64,000 bases of DNA. It comes from Alphaproteobacteria bacterium. Its GTDB lineage: Bacteria > Pseudomonadota > Alphaproteobacteria > UBA6615. Location of the stretch: contig JANQOE010000092.1 of assembly GCA_028279245.1 (NCBI GenBank), positions 1-64,000 of the forward strand, written 5' to 3'. Under the pieces are notes generated by a model. It worked only from the letters and a program-made list of their open reading frames with translations, searched no databases and was not told the origin of the DNA. The first letter of the stretch is position 1. Each line of letters opens with the position of its first letter. Below, piece after piece: positions 35,967 through 45,524 of the stretch. Made by a program: the position numbers and the translations under genes.

Positions 35967-37472
35967 CTAGGTCTCCGGCGCTGGCGGCTTCTTCAGCAGG
36001 GGCCGCAGGAAGATCGGGAGGACGAAACCGAGCACAGCAGCGGTCCAGAGGCCGATGGCGATTGGACTCGAGAACAGGAACGTCCAGTCGCCGTCCGACA
36101 AAACCATGGCGCGGCGCAGCGCGTCCTCCATATTGCCGCCAAGCAGTATGCCGAGGATCACCGGTACGGTCGGGATATCCAGTTTGCGCAACACGTAACC
36201 CAGGGCGCCGAAAGCAACCATCAGCAGCAGATCGAAGTAGCTGCCCGACAGCGAGAAGATACCGACGAAGGAGATCATCGTGACGCCGGGCAACAGCACC
36301 CAGGCCGGAACCTGCAGAACACGAACGAAGACCTTCACCAACGGCACGTTCATCAATAGCAGCACGAAGTTCGCGATGAGCAACGAAGCGATCAAACCCC
36401 ACACGACTTCCGGCCGTTCGGTGAACAAGGTAGGGCCGGGTGTGATATTCAGCGTCACGAGCAGTGCCAGGAGGACGGCGGTGGTGCCGGAGCCGGGCAC
36501 GCCCAGGGTCAGCATCGGCACGAGCGCGCCGCCGGCGGCGGCGTTGTTGCCGGCTTCCGGCGCGGCGACGCCTTTCGCTGCACCGGTGCCGAACTTGCCC
36601 TTCGGTCCGGCGATCGACTTCTCGCTCATGTAGGCAACAAAGCTGCCGAGGGACGCTCCCGCCCCCGGCAGGATGCCGGCCACAAAGCCGACACCGGAGG
36701 AACGCAGCATCGTCCAACGTGTCGACCAGATGTCCCGGATCGGAATCGTCACCTTCTCAAGCCGGACGCCGATCGACGTGTTGCGGCCGTGGCTTTCGAT
36801 AAAGAAGAACACCTCGGCGACCGCGAACAGGCCGACGATGGCGACCAGGAAATCGATGCCGTCGAACAAATGCAGATTGCCGCCGGTGAGGCGCGGCAGA
36901 CCGCTGTTGTTGTCGACGCCAATCATCGCGATGCCCAGGCCGATGCAAGCGGCAAGCACGCCCTTCGCCTGATTTTTGCCGGCCATCCCGGCGAGCGCGC
37001 AAAACGCCAGCAGGAACAGCGCAAAGTTTTCCGCAGGACCGAATAGGAAGGCGACCCGCGCCAGCAGTGGGGCCAGCAGCATGAGGCCGATTGTCGCCAG
37101 GAACGCGCCGACGAAGGAGGCCACGCCCGATAGCACTAACGCATCCCCGGCCCGGCCGGCTTTGGCCATGGGGTAGCCGTCCAACGTCGTCATCAGCGCC
37201 GGTTCGTCCCCCGGAATGTTCAACAGGATCGAACTGATACGCCCGCCATACATCGCGCCGTAATAGACCGCCGACATCAGCACCAACGCGGACGTCGCAT
37301 CCAGCCCGAGGGTGAAGGTGAGCGGGATAAGAATCGCAACGCCATTCGACGGGCCAAGGCCCGGCAAGGCGCCGATGATGGTTCCCAGGAAACAGCCGAT
37401 GATCGCCAGCATCAGGGTGGTCGGCGAAAAGGCGATCGAGAAGCCTAACGCGAGATTGGCGAACAGTTCCAC
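35967..37472 (-). CDS. tctA: Tripartite tricarboxylate transporter large permease TctA
   Basis: 501-residue inner-membrane permease with about twelve hydrophobic segments. The family motif GALPGLGPSNGVAILIPLTF occurs early, and GAMYGGRISSILLNIPGDEP and GILPGAGASLGSFVAYMSEK later. GTG 37472 is used; the longer reading through 37559 overlaps tctB in another frame. Third of the tctC-tctB-tctA genes that follow prpD-prpB. Confidence 0.9.
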   Translation of the reverse strand: MELFANLALGFSIAFSPTTLMLAIIGCFLGTIIGALPGLGPSNGVAILIPLTFTLGLDATSALVLMSAVYYGAMYGGRISSILLNIPGDEPALMTTLDGYPMAKAGRAGDALVLSGVASFVGAFLATIGLMLLAPLLARVAFLFGPAENFALFLLAFCALAGMAGKNQAKGVLAACIGLGIAMIGVDNNSGLPRLTGGNLHLFDGIDFLVAIVGLFAVAEVFFFIESHGRNTSIGVRLEKVTIPIRDIWSTRWTMLRSSGVGFVAGILPGAGASLGSFVAYMSEKSIAGPKGKFGTGAAKGVAAPEAGNNAAAGGALVPMLTLGVPGSGTTAVLLALLVTLNITPGPTLFTERPEVVWGLIASLLIANFVLLLMNVPLVKVFVRVLQVPAWVLLPGVTMISFVGIFSLSGSYFDLLLMVAFGALGYVLRKLDIPTVPVILGILLGGNMEDALRRAMVLSDGDWTFLFSSPIAIGLWTAAVLGFVLPIFLRPLLKKPPAPET

Positions 37473-37494
37473 GCAGCCCCCGTTGGCGCGCCGC

Positions 37495-37935
37495 CTAGCC
37501 GAACAAGCCGCGCGGCAACGCGACCAACCCGAGCCCGAGCCCAAACTTGAAGACGACAAACAGCAGAATCGAAAGTCCGATACCGCTAGCTACCGCGGGT
37601 CCGAGTCTTGGCGAAATCTGATAGCTGAGGAGGCCCGCCGCGATGGCGGTCGGAATAAGGAAACCAAGGGGGACCAACGCCAGCGCGTAGGCCACCAGGA
37701 CAACGACCGCAATTCCCAGGCTGGCAAACGTTCGCAGGGCCGGCCAGGTGGTCTCCGGGTCCGGCCGGAAGACCATGTAGATGGAGCATATTGCGGCAAT
37801 GATGCCGACACCGATCGGAAACGCCTTCGGCCCGATCGGGTCGGTGAGGAAACTCGTTTGGATCTGGGTGGGGCTCGCAATGTAAGCGAGCGCCACCAGA
37901 CCAAAGACGAGACCGAATATCCGGTCACTCGCCAT
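37495..37935 (-). CDS. tctB: Tripartite tricarboxylate transporter small permease TctB
   Basis: 146-residue membrane protein with four hydrophobic helices, the expected size and position for TctB. DPIGPKAFPIGVG near the N-terminus is a family signature. It partners TctA in the membrane. It lies 8 bases after tctC and 22 before tctA. Confidence 0.85.
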   Translation of the reverse strand: MASDRIFGLVFGLVALAYIASPTQIQTSFLTDPIGPKAFPIGVGIIAAICSIYMVFRPDPETTWPALRTFASLGIAVVVLVAYALALVPLGFLIPTAIAAGLLSYQISPRLGPAVASGIGLSILLFVVFKFGLGLGLVALPRGLFG

Positions 37936-37943
37936 CGTTGCGC

Positions 37944-38909
37944 CTAGTTCAGGACGCCGATGTCCTGAGAGAGCTGACGCACTTCGGCGACGGCACCGTC
38001 AACGAAGCCCTGGAAGTCGTCGCCGACCTTGGTGAACGGCGCGAGGCCGTTGGCGGCCATGGTTTCTTTCCAGGCGTCGCTGTCGGCAACCTGTTGCAGA
38101 CGGTCGGCCCACTGGTTGAACACGTCATCCGAAACGTCCTTCGGCACGTAAAGGCCACGCCAGTTCACCGCGACGACGTCGAAACCCTGTTCCTGGGCGG
38201 TCGGAATATCCTCGAACCCAGGGACACGTTCCTCGGTCAGCACGGCGAGGGCCCGCACGTCACCGGACTTTAGGAAGCCGACGATTTCGGACATGTCACC
38301 GGACATCGCCTGGGTGAACCCGCCAACCGTCTGGGTGATGGCGTCCGCACCACCGTCGACACCGATGTACTTCACCTTCGTGATGTCGGTGAACCCGGCG
38401 CGCTGCAGGACCATCAGCGGTTTCAGATGGTCGAATCCGCCCACCGCGGAACCGCCGGCGAAGGCGACGGCGCTTGGGTCGGCCTTGATGGCGTCGACGA
38501 GGTCGCCCAGGGACTGGAACTCACTGTCGGCCGCGACGACGATCACGCCCGGGTCGGCACCGATTGCGCCCACGAACCGTACTTCGTCGGCCGTCCGCCC
38601 GGCGTAAGCATTCTGCGCCAAACGCGTGGCCGTTGCCGACGATGCCGCGACGATCAGTTCGGCATCGTCCGCGCGCTCCGCAACCACATGGTTGAAGGCC
38701 AAGCCGCCACCGGCGCCGGCCATGTTCGTCACCTGGACCGGCTTATCGACGGCACCGATGTCGAACATGATCTTGCCGATCTGCCGGCAGGTGAAATCCC
38801 AGCCGCCGCCTGGGTTGGCCGGGGCGATGCACTCCGCCGCAGTCACGGGTCCGGTCACGCTTAAGGTCAGCACCGCGCCGGCGCCGACCATCTGCAGAAA
38901 TCGCTTCAT
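37944..38909 (-). CDS. tctC: Tripartite tricarboxylate transporter substrate-binding protein TctC
   Basis: 321-residue periplasmic binding protein of the Bug/TctC family, with a signal peptide (MKRFLQMVGAGAVLTLSVTG, cleavage near TAA-EC). The opening CIAPANPGGGWDFTCRQI and the later VTNMAGAGGGLAFNHV are family hallmarks. It captures a di- or tricarboxylate for TctAB. Its placement directly after prpB suggests the ligand feeds the PrpD/PrpB pair. Confidence 0.9.
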   Translation of the reverse strand: MKRFLQMVGAGAVLTLSVTGPVTAAECIAPANPGGGWDFTCRQIGKIMFDIGAVDKPVQVTNMAGAGGGLAFNHVVAERADDAELIVAASSATATRLAQNAYAGRTADEVRFVGAIGADPGVIVVAADSEFQSLGDLVDAIKADPSAVAFAGGSAVGGFDHLKPLMVLQRAGFTDITKVKYIGVDGGADAITQTVGGFTQAMSGDMSEIVGFLKSGDVRALAVLTEERVPGFEDIPTAQEQGFDVVAVNWRGLYVPKDVSDDVFNQWADRLQQVADSDAWKETMAANGLAPFTKVGDDFQGFVDGAVAEVRQLSQDIGVLN

Positions 38910-38998
38910 TGTTTTCCTCCCGAGGTTGTTGAGTAAGTCTAACGTCTAGTTGGATGAGACCGCTACCCCACGGCCATGTGGTGGCCTTGCGACCTCCA

Positions 38999-39892
38999 TT
39001 ACAGTTTGAAATCGTACAACTGCTTGTCGAACACGTTGTACTCTTCGTACCGCAGCAGGTCGTAGAGCTCTTGCCGGGTTTGCATGCGATCGACGACCGC
39101 GCGCTGGGTGCCGGTGCGGCCGATCTCTTCCAGCGTGTCGGTGACCGCCTTCATCGCGACCCGCAGGCTCGTCACCGGATAGATAACGATGCGGGCGCCC
39201 AAGTCCTGCAATTCACCGGCCGACAGCAGTTCCGACTTCCCAAATTCGGTCATGTTCGCCAGCAACGGCGCGTCAATCGCCGCCATTGCGGCCCGCCAGT
39301 CCTCCGGGCCGGAGAGCGCCTCGGCAAAGATGATATCCGCACCGGCGGCGGCGTAGCGGTTGGCCCGGTCGATCATGCTCTCCCGGCCCTCGATCGCCAT
39401 GGCGTCGGTCCGGGCGATGATCAGCAAGTTTTCATCTCGCCGGGCGTCGACCGCGGCCTTGATCCGCCGCACCATCTCGTCAGCGCCGACCACGTCTTTG
39501 CCGTCGAGGTGGCCACAGCGTTTCGGGTTGACCTGGTCTTCCAGGTGCAGACCGGCCAGCCCCCGCTCCTCCATAAGGCGGATGGTGCGGGCGGCACTCA
39601 TGGGCTCCCCGAACCCGGTGTCGCAGTCAACAATCGTCGGCAGGTCGGTCACCCGGGCGATTTGCTCGGCGCGATTGGCGACCTCAGTCAGTGTGGTCAG
39701 GCCGATGTCCGGCAATCCGAGATCGGCGGCCACCACGGCGCCGGAGACATAGACCGCTTCGAAACCGGCGCGCTCGATCTCCATGGCGACGAGCGGTGAG
39801 AACGCGCCTGGCGCGCGGATGATTGCATCCTCAGCAAGCCGCTGCCGCAGCTTCTGTCGTTTCTCCGACCCGCTGAGTTGCGAGAACAACAT
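38999..39892 (-). CDS. prpB: Isocitrate lyase/PEP mutase-family lyase (methylisocitrate lyase-like)
   Basis: 297-residue barrel lyase. The metal site DCDTGFGEP, the catalytic-loop motif VNPKRCGHLDGK (active-site Cys) and NMTEFG are clear. Known relatives are 2-methylisocitrate lyase and 2,3-dimethylmalate lyase; the exact substrate cannot be told. Its start overlaps the prpD stop by one base, so they are co-translated. Confidence 0.85.
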   Translation of the reverse strand: MLFSQLSGSEKRQKLRQRLAEDAIIRAPGAFSPLVAMEIERAGFEAVYVSGAVVAADLGLPDIGLTTLTEVANRAEQIARVTDLPTIVDCDTGFGEPMSAARTIRLMEERGLAGLHLEDQVNPKRCGHLDGKDVVGADEMVRRIKAAVDARRDENLLIIARTDAMAIEGRESMIDRANRYAAAGADIIFAEALSGPEDWRAAMAAIDAPLLANMTEFGKSELLSAGELQDLGARIVIYPVTSLRVAMKAVTDTLEEIGRTGTQRAVVDRMQTRQELYDLLRYEEYNVFDKQLYDFKL

Positions 39893-41403
39893 CAGAAGAT
39901 TCCCGGCCGTTCGTTGGCGTTCAAGAATATGGCCTCGACGTTCAGCCGGTCCGTTTTCGCGGCTTCCAGGGTATCCAGCTCAAACACCGTCTCGAGGAAG
40001 CGCTGTTGTTCCGCCGGCGCCACGATATCGGTCGAGAGCGACAGGAATTTCTCGACATATTGATCGCGTCCGAAAGGCCGCGCCCCCAGGGGATGGGCGT
40101 TGGCCACTGCGATCGTGTCTGAGATCTGCGAGCCATCTGCGAATGCCACGATCAGCTCGCCGCCAAACGCTTTGTTTTCCGGATCGGCGGCGTGGTAGCG
40201 CGCCGTCCATTCCGGCGCTTCTTCGGTTGAGATCTTCTGCCACAGTCTCACGGTGTCTTCGCGCGCCGCCCGTTCTGGTGAATAAGACCTCATGTGATGC
40301 CACGATCCGTCCTGCAAGGCGACCGCCAGGATGTACATGATCGAGTGATCCAGCGTCTCCCGGCTGGCGGCGGGGTCGAACTTCTGGGGGTCGTTCGATC
40401 CCGTGCCGATCACGTTGTGGGTGTGGTGGCTGGTTCGCAGCAGAATACGCTCGATGCGGTCCCAATCGCTGCCGGTTCGTTGTTCGATCATCGGCCGCAG
40501 CTTGATCGCCAGATCGATCAGCGCCTGGCTTTGGTATTCGGCGGAATGCTCCTTGGTGAAGGTGTCGAGGATCGCCCGTTTCGGCTCGCCGCGTTCTGGC
40601 AGCGGTACCGGGTAGGACGCTTCTTTGCCGGACAGGAGGCGGGCAATCACGGCGTCTTCGCCTTCGTAGATCGGGGCCGGCGCCCCTTCGCCCCGCATAG
40701 CGCGATCCACTGCCTCGATAGCCAGCTTGCCCGCGTGGGCTGGCGCAAAAGCCTTCCAGCTGGAGATCTCACCCTTGCGGGACTGGCGGGTTGCTGTCGT
40801 CACATGGAGCGCCTGATTGACGGCCTGGTAGATGACTTCCTGTGACAGGCCAAGCAGGGTGCCGACGCCTGCCGCGACCGAAGGGCCGAGATGGGCGACG
40901 TGATCGATGCGATGTTCATGCAGGCAGATCCCGCGGACCAGATCGACTTGGACCTCATAGGCCGTGGCGAGCGCCTTGACGATCTGCCCACCATTGATGC
41001 CGGCTTGCTGGGCCACCGCCAGGATCGGCGGGATGTTGTCGGCGGGGTGGGAGTAATCAGCAGCGAGAAAGGTGTCGTGGAAATCGAGCTCCCGTACCGC
41101 CACGCCGTTCGCCCAGGCGGCCCATTCGGCACTGCAGCGGGTCGCCGTGGGGAGGCCGAGGACCGTCGCGCCGCCTTGCCGCCCGTGGGCCACCGCCTGC
41201 GCCCGCGCCGTCTGCACCGGCCCGCGGTTGATCGCCGCCAGCGCCACGGCCGCATTATCGATCATCCGATTGATGATCATGTCGCGGACGTCCGGCTCGA
41301 CCGGCACATCGTCTGATGCAACCGCAGCGATTTTCCAGGCAAGCTGGTCATGCTGCGGTAGCCGATCAGATTCCGGATGGACCCGAACGCTGTGTGTCTG
41401 CAT
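39892..41403 (-). CDS. prpD: MmgE/PrpD family dehydratase (2-methylcitrate dehydratase-like)
   Basis: 503-residue MmgE/PrpD protein. Motifs [20 protein letters not shown] and [20 protein letters not shown] are typical, as is the C-terminal domain with [20 protein letters not shown]. PrpD eliminates water from 2-methylcitrate to give 2-methyl-cis-aconitate; related proteins act on other tricarboxylates. No citrate synthase-like prpC lies nearby. First gene of a probable five-gene operon divergent from lysR. Confidence 0.87.
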   Translation of the reverse strand: MQTHSVRVHPESDRLPQHDQLAWKIAAVASDDVPVEPDVRDMIINRMIDNAAVALAAINRGPVQTARAQAVAHGRQGGATVLGLPTATRCSAEWAAWANGVAVRELDFHDTFLAADYSHPADNIPPILAVAQQAGINGGQIVKALATAYEVQVDLVRGICLHEHRIDHVAHLGPSVAAGVGTLLGLSQEVIYQAVNQALHVTTATRQSRKGEISSWKAFAPAHAGKLAIEAVDRAMRGEGAPAPIYEGEDAVIARLLSGKEASYPVPLPERGEPKRAILDTFTKEHSAEYQSQALIDLAIKLRPMIEQRTGSDWDRIERILLRTSHHTHNVIGTGSNDPQKFDPAASRETLDHSIMYILAVALQDGSWHHMRSYSPERAAREDTVRLWQKISTEEAPEWTARYHAADPENKAFGGELIVAFADGSQISDTIAVANAHPLGARPFGRDQYVEKFLSLSTDIVAPAEQQRFLETVFELDTLEAAKTDRLNVEAIFLNANERPGIF

Positions 41404-41509
41404 GGGTGGCTTTGCCTAGCTGTTCCAACCACATGGCCCGGCGGTTTCTATCGCCGCCTGGGATCTACGGAAAACGATAGCGGCTTGCCCCTTGAGAGGC
41501 CTAGGACGG

Positions 41510-41546
41510 AGACATAATATCAGACATATCGAAACTGATATGTCTG
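41510..41546. promoter_or_regulatory. LysR-type operator in the prpD/lysR intergenic region
   Basis: CAGACATATC (41521-41530), a 6-base spacer and GATATGTCTG (41537-41546) form a perfect 10-base inverted repeat four bases before the lysR start. A further direct copy of the half-site, AGACATAAT, begins at 41510. The core ATATC-N6-GATAT contains the T-N11-A signature of LysR-type sites. It probably mediates autoregulation and control of the divergent prpD operon. Confidence 0.65.
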
Positions 41547-41550
41547 GCCC

Positions 41551-42462
41551 ATGAAGATTGAAGACCTTCAGCTATTCGCCAAGGTGGCCGAGGCTGGCGG
41601 GATGTCCCAGGCGGCCGCGGCCCTAGGCCTGTCGCAGCCGAATGTGAGCCGGACCGTGCGTGGCCTCGAGCGGCGGTTAAACGCCCGGCTGCTGACCCGC
41701 ACCGGCCGTGGCGTGGAGTTGACGGCAAGCGGGGAGCGCTTCCTGGCATTTGCCATGGATACGGTGAACTCCTTCGATCAAACAAAAGCGGAGATTGAGC
41801 GGCTCGACGGGTCGTTGCCGTCACAACTGAGGATCTGTGTGCCGCGGCACACCGGCCGGCTACTGGTGCCACCGATCTTCCGGACGTTCCACGAGCATCT
41901 GCCCGGCGTGACCCTGGACATCATGGAGCGGCAAGCCATCGACACCAGCAAGCTGCTGATGGCCCGGGACTGCGATGTCGCGGTCTTCTACGACAATGCG
42001 ACTAGTCCGTTCCCGGAACGCCGGAAGCTGTTCCGCGAACCGCTCTACATGACCGGTCATGCGCGCCACCTTGGGACGGACGGCGCGCCCATCACTCTGG
42101 CGGAATGCGCAGAACTGCCGCTGCTGATGTATTCAAACCCGCCCTACGCCAGAATGATCGAACGCGCGTTTGCGAATGAGGGACTGCGCCCGAACATCGT
42201 CCGCAGCGTCGAGAACAAGATCGCCATGGTCGCCTTTGCCATAGAAGGGGCTGGCGTCGCCGTCCAGGCATTCAGCAACTTCGTCCATGAATATGAAAAT
42301 GGGGAGATCCAGGCCCGGCTGATCGTCGAACCGGGTATCCATCGTCACATCCTCGCAGCGGTCGGACTGCACGTTGAGGCGGGGTTCGCCAATACTGTGT
42401 CTAGGCTGTTGAAGGCGTCGCTAGACGCCGTCGCGCCGACCGCCCGGTGGCGACAAGCCTGA
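41551..42462 (+). CDS. LysR family transcriptional regulator
   Basis: 303-residue regulator. The N-terminal helix-turn-helix (MSQAAAALGLSQPNVSRTVR) is followed by a periplasmic-binding-like effector domain. It is divergent from prpD-prpB-tctCBA and has a perfect inverted repeat just before its start, so it is the likely controller of that operon and of itself. The effector is presumably a tricarboxylate. Confidence 0.92.
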   Translation: MKIEDLQLFAKVAEAGGMSQAAAALGLSQPNVSRTVRGLERRLNARLLTRTGRGVELTASGERFLAFAMDTVNSFDQTKAEIERLDGSLPSQLRICVPRHTGRLLVPPIFRTFHEHLPGVTLDIMERQAIDTSKLLMARDCDVAVFYDNATSPFPERRKLFREPLYMTGHARHLGTDGAPITLAECAELPLLMYSNPPYARMIERAFANEGLRPNIVRSVENKIAMVAFAIEGAGVAVQAFSNFVHEYENGEIQARLIVEPGIHRHILAAVGLHVEAGFANTVSRLLKASLDAVAPTARWRQA

Positions 42463-42469
42463 ACGGCGT

Positions 42470-42712
42470 CTATCGGGCTTCGAAGGATTCGATCTCGCCG
42501 AGCTGCTGCAGCGCCAGGTCGATATCCTCGGAGTGGTCGGGAAAGCGCCGCTTGGCCTCATCGGCTGTCATCAACTGTTCTCGGCGCCGGGGGCCCTTGT
42601 GGATCAGCGGCAGACCATCGGCCTCGCGCGTGTAGGTCGCGCTGCCGTCCTGGTTGATGTCGAGCCACTCTTCCTGATCGTTTTCGTGATGATAGAAAAT
42701 GTTGATCGACAT
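42470..42712 (-). CDS. Hypothetical protein, 80 residues
   Basis: Not recognised. Small acidic cytoplasmic protein (MSINIFYHHENDQEEWLDIN ... LALQQLGEIESFEAR) with no membrane segment. The start has AGGGG very close upstream. It lies 66 bases downstream of the GMC oxidoreductase in the same direction and may be the last cistron of that operon or a separate gene. Confidence 0.65.
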   Translation of the reverse strand: MSINIFYHHENDQEEWLDINQDGSATYTREADGLPLIHKGPRRREQLMTADEAKRRFPDHSEDIDLALQQLGEIESFEAR

Positions 42713-42778
42713 CCCCTGCGAGGCCCCTGGTTGTGACGCATCTTACATTCTGCGCAACCAAGGTTAACGATTCGTACA

Positions 42779-44419
42779 CTAGCCTACCGCGCCTTGCCTT
42801 AGCGGCGGGCGTTCCATGATGAAGTCTGCGCACCGGTCGCCAAGCATCATTGCCGGCGCATTGGTGTTGCCGGCGTTGATGTTGGGTACCGCCGACATGT
42901 CGCAGACCCGCAGATTGTCGACGCCACGGACCCGCATGGTGGCGTCAAGCACGGCGAGCGGGTCTTGGGCCGCGCCCATGCGGCAGGTGCCTGCGGGGTG
43001 GTAGTTCGTCTTCACTGTCTTCCGGCAATGGGCGGCCAGCGCCGCGTCGCTCAAATCCTCTTGGTTCGGTACGACAATTCGGTCGATGCGCTTCGCCAGC
43101 GGGCCGGTCTGAAAAGCCCGGACAAAGAAGCGCTGCCCCGCGACCATCGCCTGCATATCGGCCTCGTCCTTCAGCAGGTTCGGTGAGACCAACGGCATGT
43201 CGCTCATCTTGGCCGATCGCAATCGGACCTCGCCGCGGGACTTTGGCTTAACGACAACGGTTGTAATCGTCGCCCCGTAGGTGTCGCTGACCAGTTTGAG
43301 GATATCGCGGTCGAGATACACGATCGGCACGCAGAATGCTTGGATGGCCGGTGGCGCGTCCGGCTCGGCCGGGTTGACGAACGCGCCCGCCTCCACGCCT
43401 GCCGAAGTAATGGGGCCACTGCCGAATAGCTTGAATTGCAGGCCGTTCCAGATCATCCGCCAGCCCACGCCCTGCTTGAAGTAGCCATAGGGCCCGTTGG
43501 CTGTGGCAATGATCGGCACCTCCGGGTGATCGATCAGGTTTTGGCCAACGCCCGGCAGGTCGATGTGACATTCGATGCCGTGCTCCCGCAAGTGATCCGC
43601 CGGACCGATACCGGAGACCATCAGCACCTGCGGGCTGACCAGTGCGCCGGCGGCGACCACAACTTCACCGTCGGCGAAAACCTCGTGATCCGTGCCGGCC
43701 GCATCCCGGTACGTCACGCTCGTAGCGCGACCATTCTGCAGATTGATCCCCTGCACAGGCGACCGTAGACGGACCGTCAGGTTGGGGTTGTTTTTCAGCG
43801 GTTCGACGTAGGCGTAGGCGGCGCTGCTGCGTTTCCCGGCACGATTCATGAACTGATAGAATCCGGCGCCGCGCTGTTGCGCCCCATTGAAGTCCGTGTT
43901 GAAAGGTTCGCCGAGCGACTGGATGCTCTGTACGAACCACCGTGATATCTCGTTGACGTGGCCCGGATCGGACACCAACAGTGGCCCGTCGGCACCGTGG
44001 CGTTCGTTGCACAGCCGGTTGTTACCTTCCATGCGCCGGAAGTGGGGCAGCACGTCGGCCCAACTCCAACCGGCGGTATTGGCGCCAATCGTCTCTTCCC
44101 ATTCGTCGTAGTCCGCCGGGCGGCCTCGCATATACACTTGCGCGTTCACCGACGAGCCGCCGCCGAGCACGTTGCCCTGTGGAATGTCATGCACCCGGCC
44201 GCCGAGATGCTCCTGCGGTACCGAACTGTGGTAGCGCATGAACTTGCTGCCGTTGATCATCTTGAAGATGCCCGGCGGCATGTCGAGCAGCGGGTGATGA
44301 TGGGAATGGCCGGCTTCAAGCAGGAGAACGCGGGCGCCGGACTCGCCGGCGAGCCTGGCCGCGGCGACGCAACCGGCTGAACCGCCTCCGACGACGATGT
44401 GGTCGAAGCGCTCTACCAT
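42779..44419 (-). CDS. GMC family FAD oxidoreductase (choline dehydrogenase-like)
   Basis: 546-residue glucose-methanol-choline oxidoreductase. The FAD-binding motif VVGGGSAGCVAAARLA, the GMC signatures GNVLGGGSSVNAQVYMRG and GALVSPQVLMVSGIGP, and the active-site NYHPAGTCRMG (catalytic His) are present. It oxidises an alcohol or sugar hydroxyl. ATG 44419 is chosen because the longer frame (to 44623) runs into the neighbouring dehydratase gene. Its location after a sugar importer and a dehydratase points to a polyol or sugar substrate. Confidence 0.9.
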   Translation of the reverse strand: MVERFDHIVVGGGSAGCVAAARLAGESGARVLLLEAGHSHHHPLLDMPPGIFKMINGSKFMRYHSSVPQEHLGGRVHDIPQGNVLGGGSSVNAQVYMRGRPADYDEWEETIGANTAGWSWADVLPHFRRMEGNNRLCNERHGADGPLLVSDPGHVNEISRWFVQSIQSLGEPFNTDFNGAQQRGAGFYQFMNRAGKRSSAAYAYVEPLKNNPNLTVRLRSPVQGINLQNGRATSVTYRDAAGTDHEVFADGEVVVAAGALVSPQVLMVSGIGPADHLREHGIECHIDLPGVGQNLIDHPEVPIIATANGPYGYFKQGVGWRMIWNGLQFKLFGSGPITSAGVEAGAFVNPAEPDAPPAIQAFCVPIVYLDRDILKLVSDTYGATITTVVVKPKSRGEVRLRSAKMSDMPLVSPNLLKDEADMQAMVAGQRFFVRAFQTGPLAKRIDRIVVPNQEDLSDAALAAHCRKTVKTNYHPAGTCRMGAAQDPLAVLDATMRVRGVDNLRVCDMSAVPNINAGNTNAPAMMLGDRCADFIMERPPLRQGAVG

Positions 44420-44429
44420 GTGGGCTAGG

Positions 44430-45524
44430 CTAGTCGGCGCGGATCGAATCGAGTGCGCGCCAGTCGAACTCGACGCCGTGACCCGGGCGGTCCGGTGCGA
44501 CGGCGAAACCATCTTCGATCTGTAGCGGCTCGGTGATGTACTGGTCCAGGCCGAAACCGTGCGCCTCGAGATAGCTGGCGTTCGGGCAAGCCGCCAACAG
44601 TTGCACCGTGATGTCGTGGGCACCGTGGCTGGTCACCGGCAGATTGAACGCCTCCGCCAGGCGGGCAATCTTCATGAAAGTGGAGACGCCGCCGCAGTTC
44701 GTCACATCCGGTTCTGGATAGCTGACGCCGCCGCTCGCAATGAGATCGCGGAAGTCCCATAGGGTCCGCAGGTTCTCGCCCGCGGCAACAGGAACGCCGC
44801 CATCGCGCATGACTCGCCGATGACCCGCGACGTCATCCGGGATGATCGGTTCCTCGAGCCAAACGACGTCGTAGTCGCGGAACCGGCGGGCGGCCCGAAT
44901 GGCTTCGTCGACCGTCCAGCACATGTTGGCATCGACCATCAGCGGCGTGTCCGGACCCAGCAGGTCCCGCATCGCTTTGACACGCTCCACATCCTCGGAC
45001 AGGCGCGGGCGGCCGACCTTCATTTTGATTGCGCGGAAGCCGCGCCCGATGTTGCCCTCGGTCTGCGCCAACAGTTCGTCGAGGGGGAGTTGCAGGTCGA
45101 TACCGCCGGCGTAACAGCGGACGCGCGGATCGTGTCCCCCCAACAGCGACCATAGCGCCGCGCCGGCGCGTTTCGCCTTGAGATCCCACAATGCCATGTC
45201 GACCGCCGACAGGGCCAGTATGGTCGGACCGCCGCGACCGCCGTAATGCAGCGCCCACCATAGCTGTTGCCAGGCCGCCTCGATGCGATCGGCATCCGCA
45301 CCCTGCAGAACATCGGCCATGTCGTGTTGTAGCGTGGCGGCGATCGCCGCGCCGTTGCGGCCGACGGTGTAGGTGTAGCCGACACCCTCTGCGCCATCAC
45401 CGTCGCGCACGCGCACCGTGTTGAGTTCGAAATCGCGCATGACGCCGTGCATGCTGTCGGTCAACGTCTCTGGCAGCGGCACCCGGTAGAAGCCGGACTC
45501 GATGCTGGCGATGGCGTTAGCCAT
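44430..45524 (-). CDS. Mandelate racemase/muconate lactonizing enzyme family protein
   Basis: 364-residue enolase-superfamily enzyme. The KxK pair is in RAIKMKVG, metal ligands in LMVDANMCW, WLEEPI and AGENL, and the His/Asp dyad region is VTSHGAHDI, i.e. a complete mandelate-racemase-type active site. Probably a sugar-acid dehydratase. ATG 45524 overlaps the upstream permease gene by 8 bases, tying it to the ABC importer operon. Confidence 0.88.
   Translation of the reverse strand: MANAIASIESGFYRVPLPETLTDSMHGVMRDFELNTVRVRDGDGAEGVGYTYTVGRNGAAIAATLQHDMADVLQGADADRIEAAWQQLWWALHYGGRGGPTILALSAVDMALWDLKAKRAGAALWSLLGGHDPRVRCYAGGIDLQLPLDELLAQTEGNIGRGFRAIKMKVGRPRLSEDVERVKAMRDLLGPDTPLMVDANMCWTVDEAIRAARRFRDYDVVWLEEPIIPDDVAGHRRVMRDGGVPVAAGENLRTLWDFRDLIASGGVSYPEPDVTNCGGVSTFMKIARLAEAFNLPVTSHGAHDITVQLLAACPNASYLEAHGFGLDQYITEPLQIEDGFAVAPDRPGHGVEFDWRALDSIRAD

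Noticed and set aside
38972-38986. GGCCA-TGTGG-TGGCC hairpin between tctC and prpB as a terminator
   Set aside because: Only 5 pairs and no T-run; prpB and tctC more likely remain co-transcribed.
44420-44623. N-terminal extension of the GMC oxidoreductase
   Set aside because: It overlaps the dehydratase gene out of frame; the FAD motif begins right after ATG 44419.
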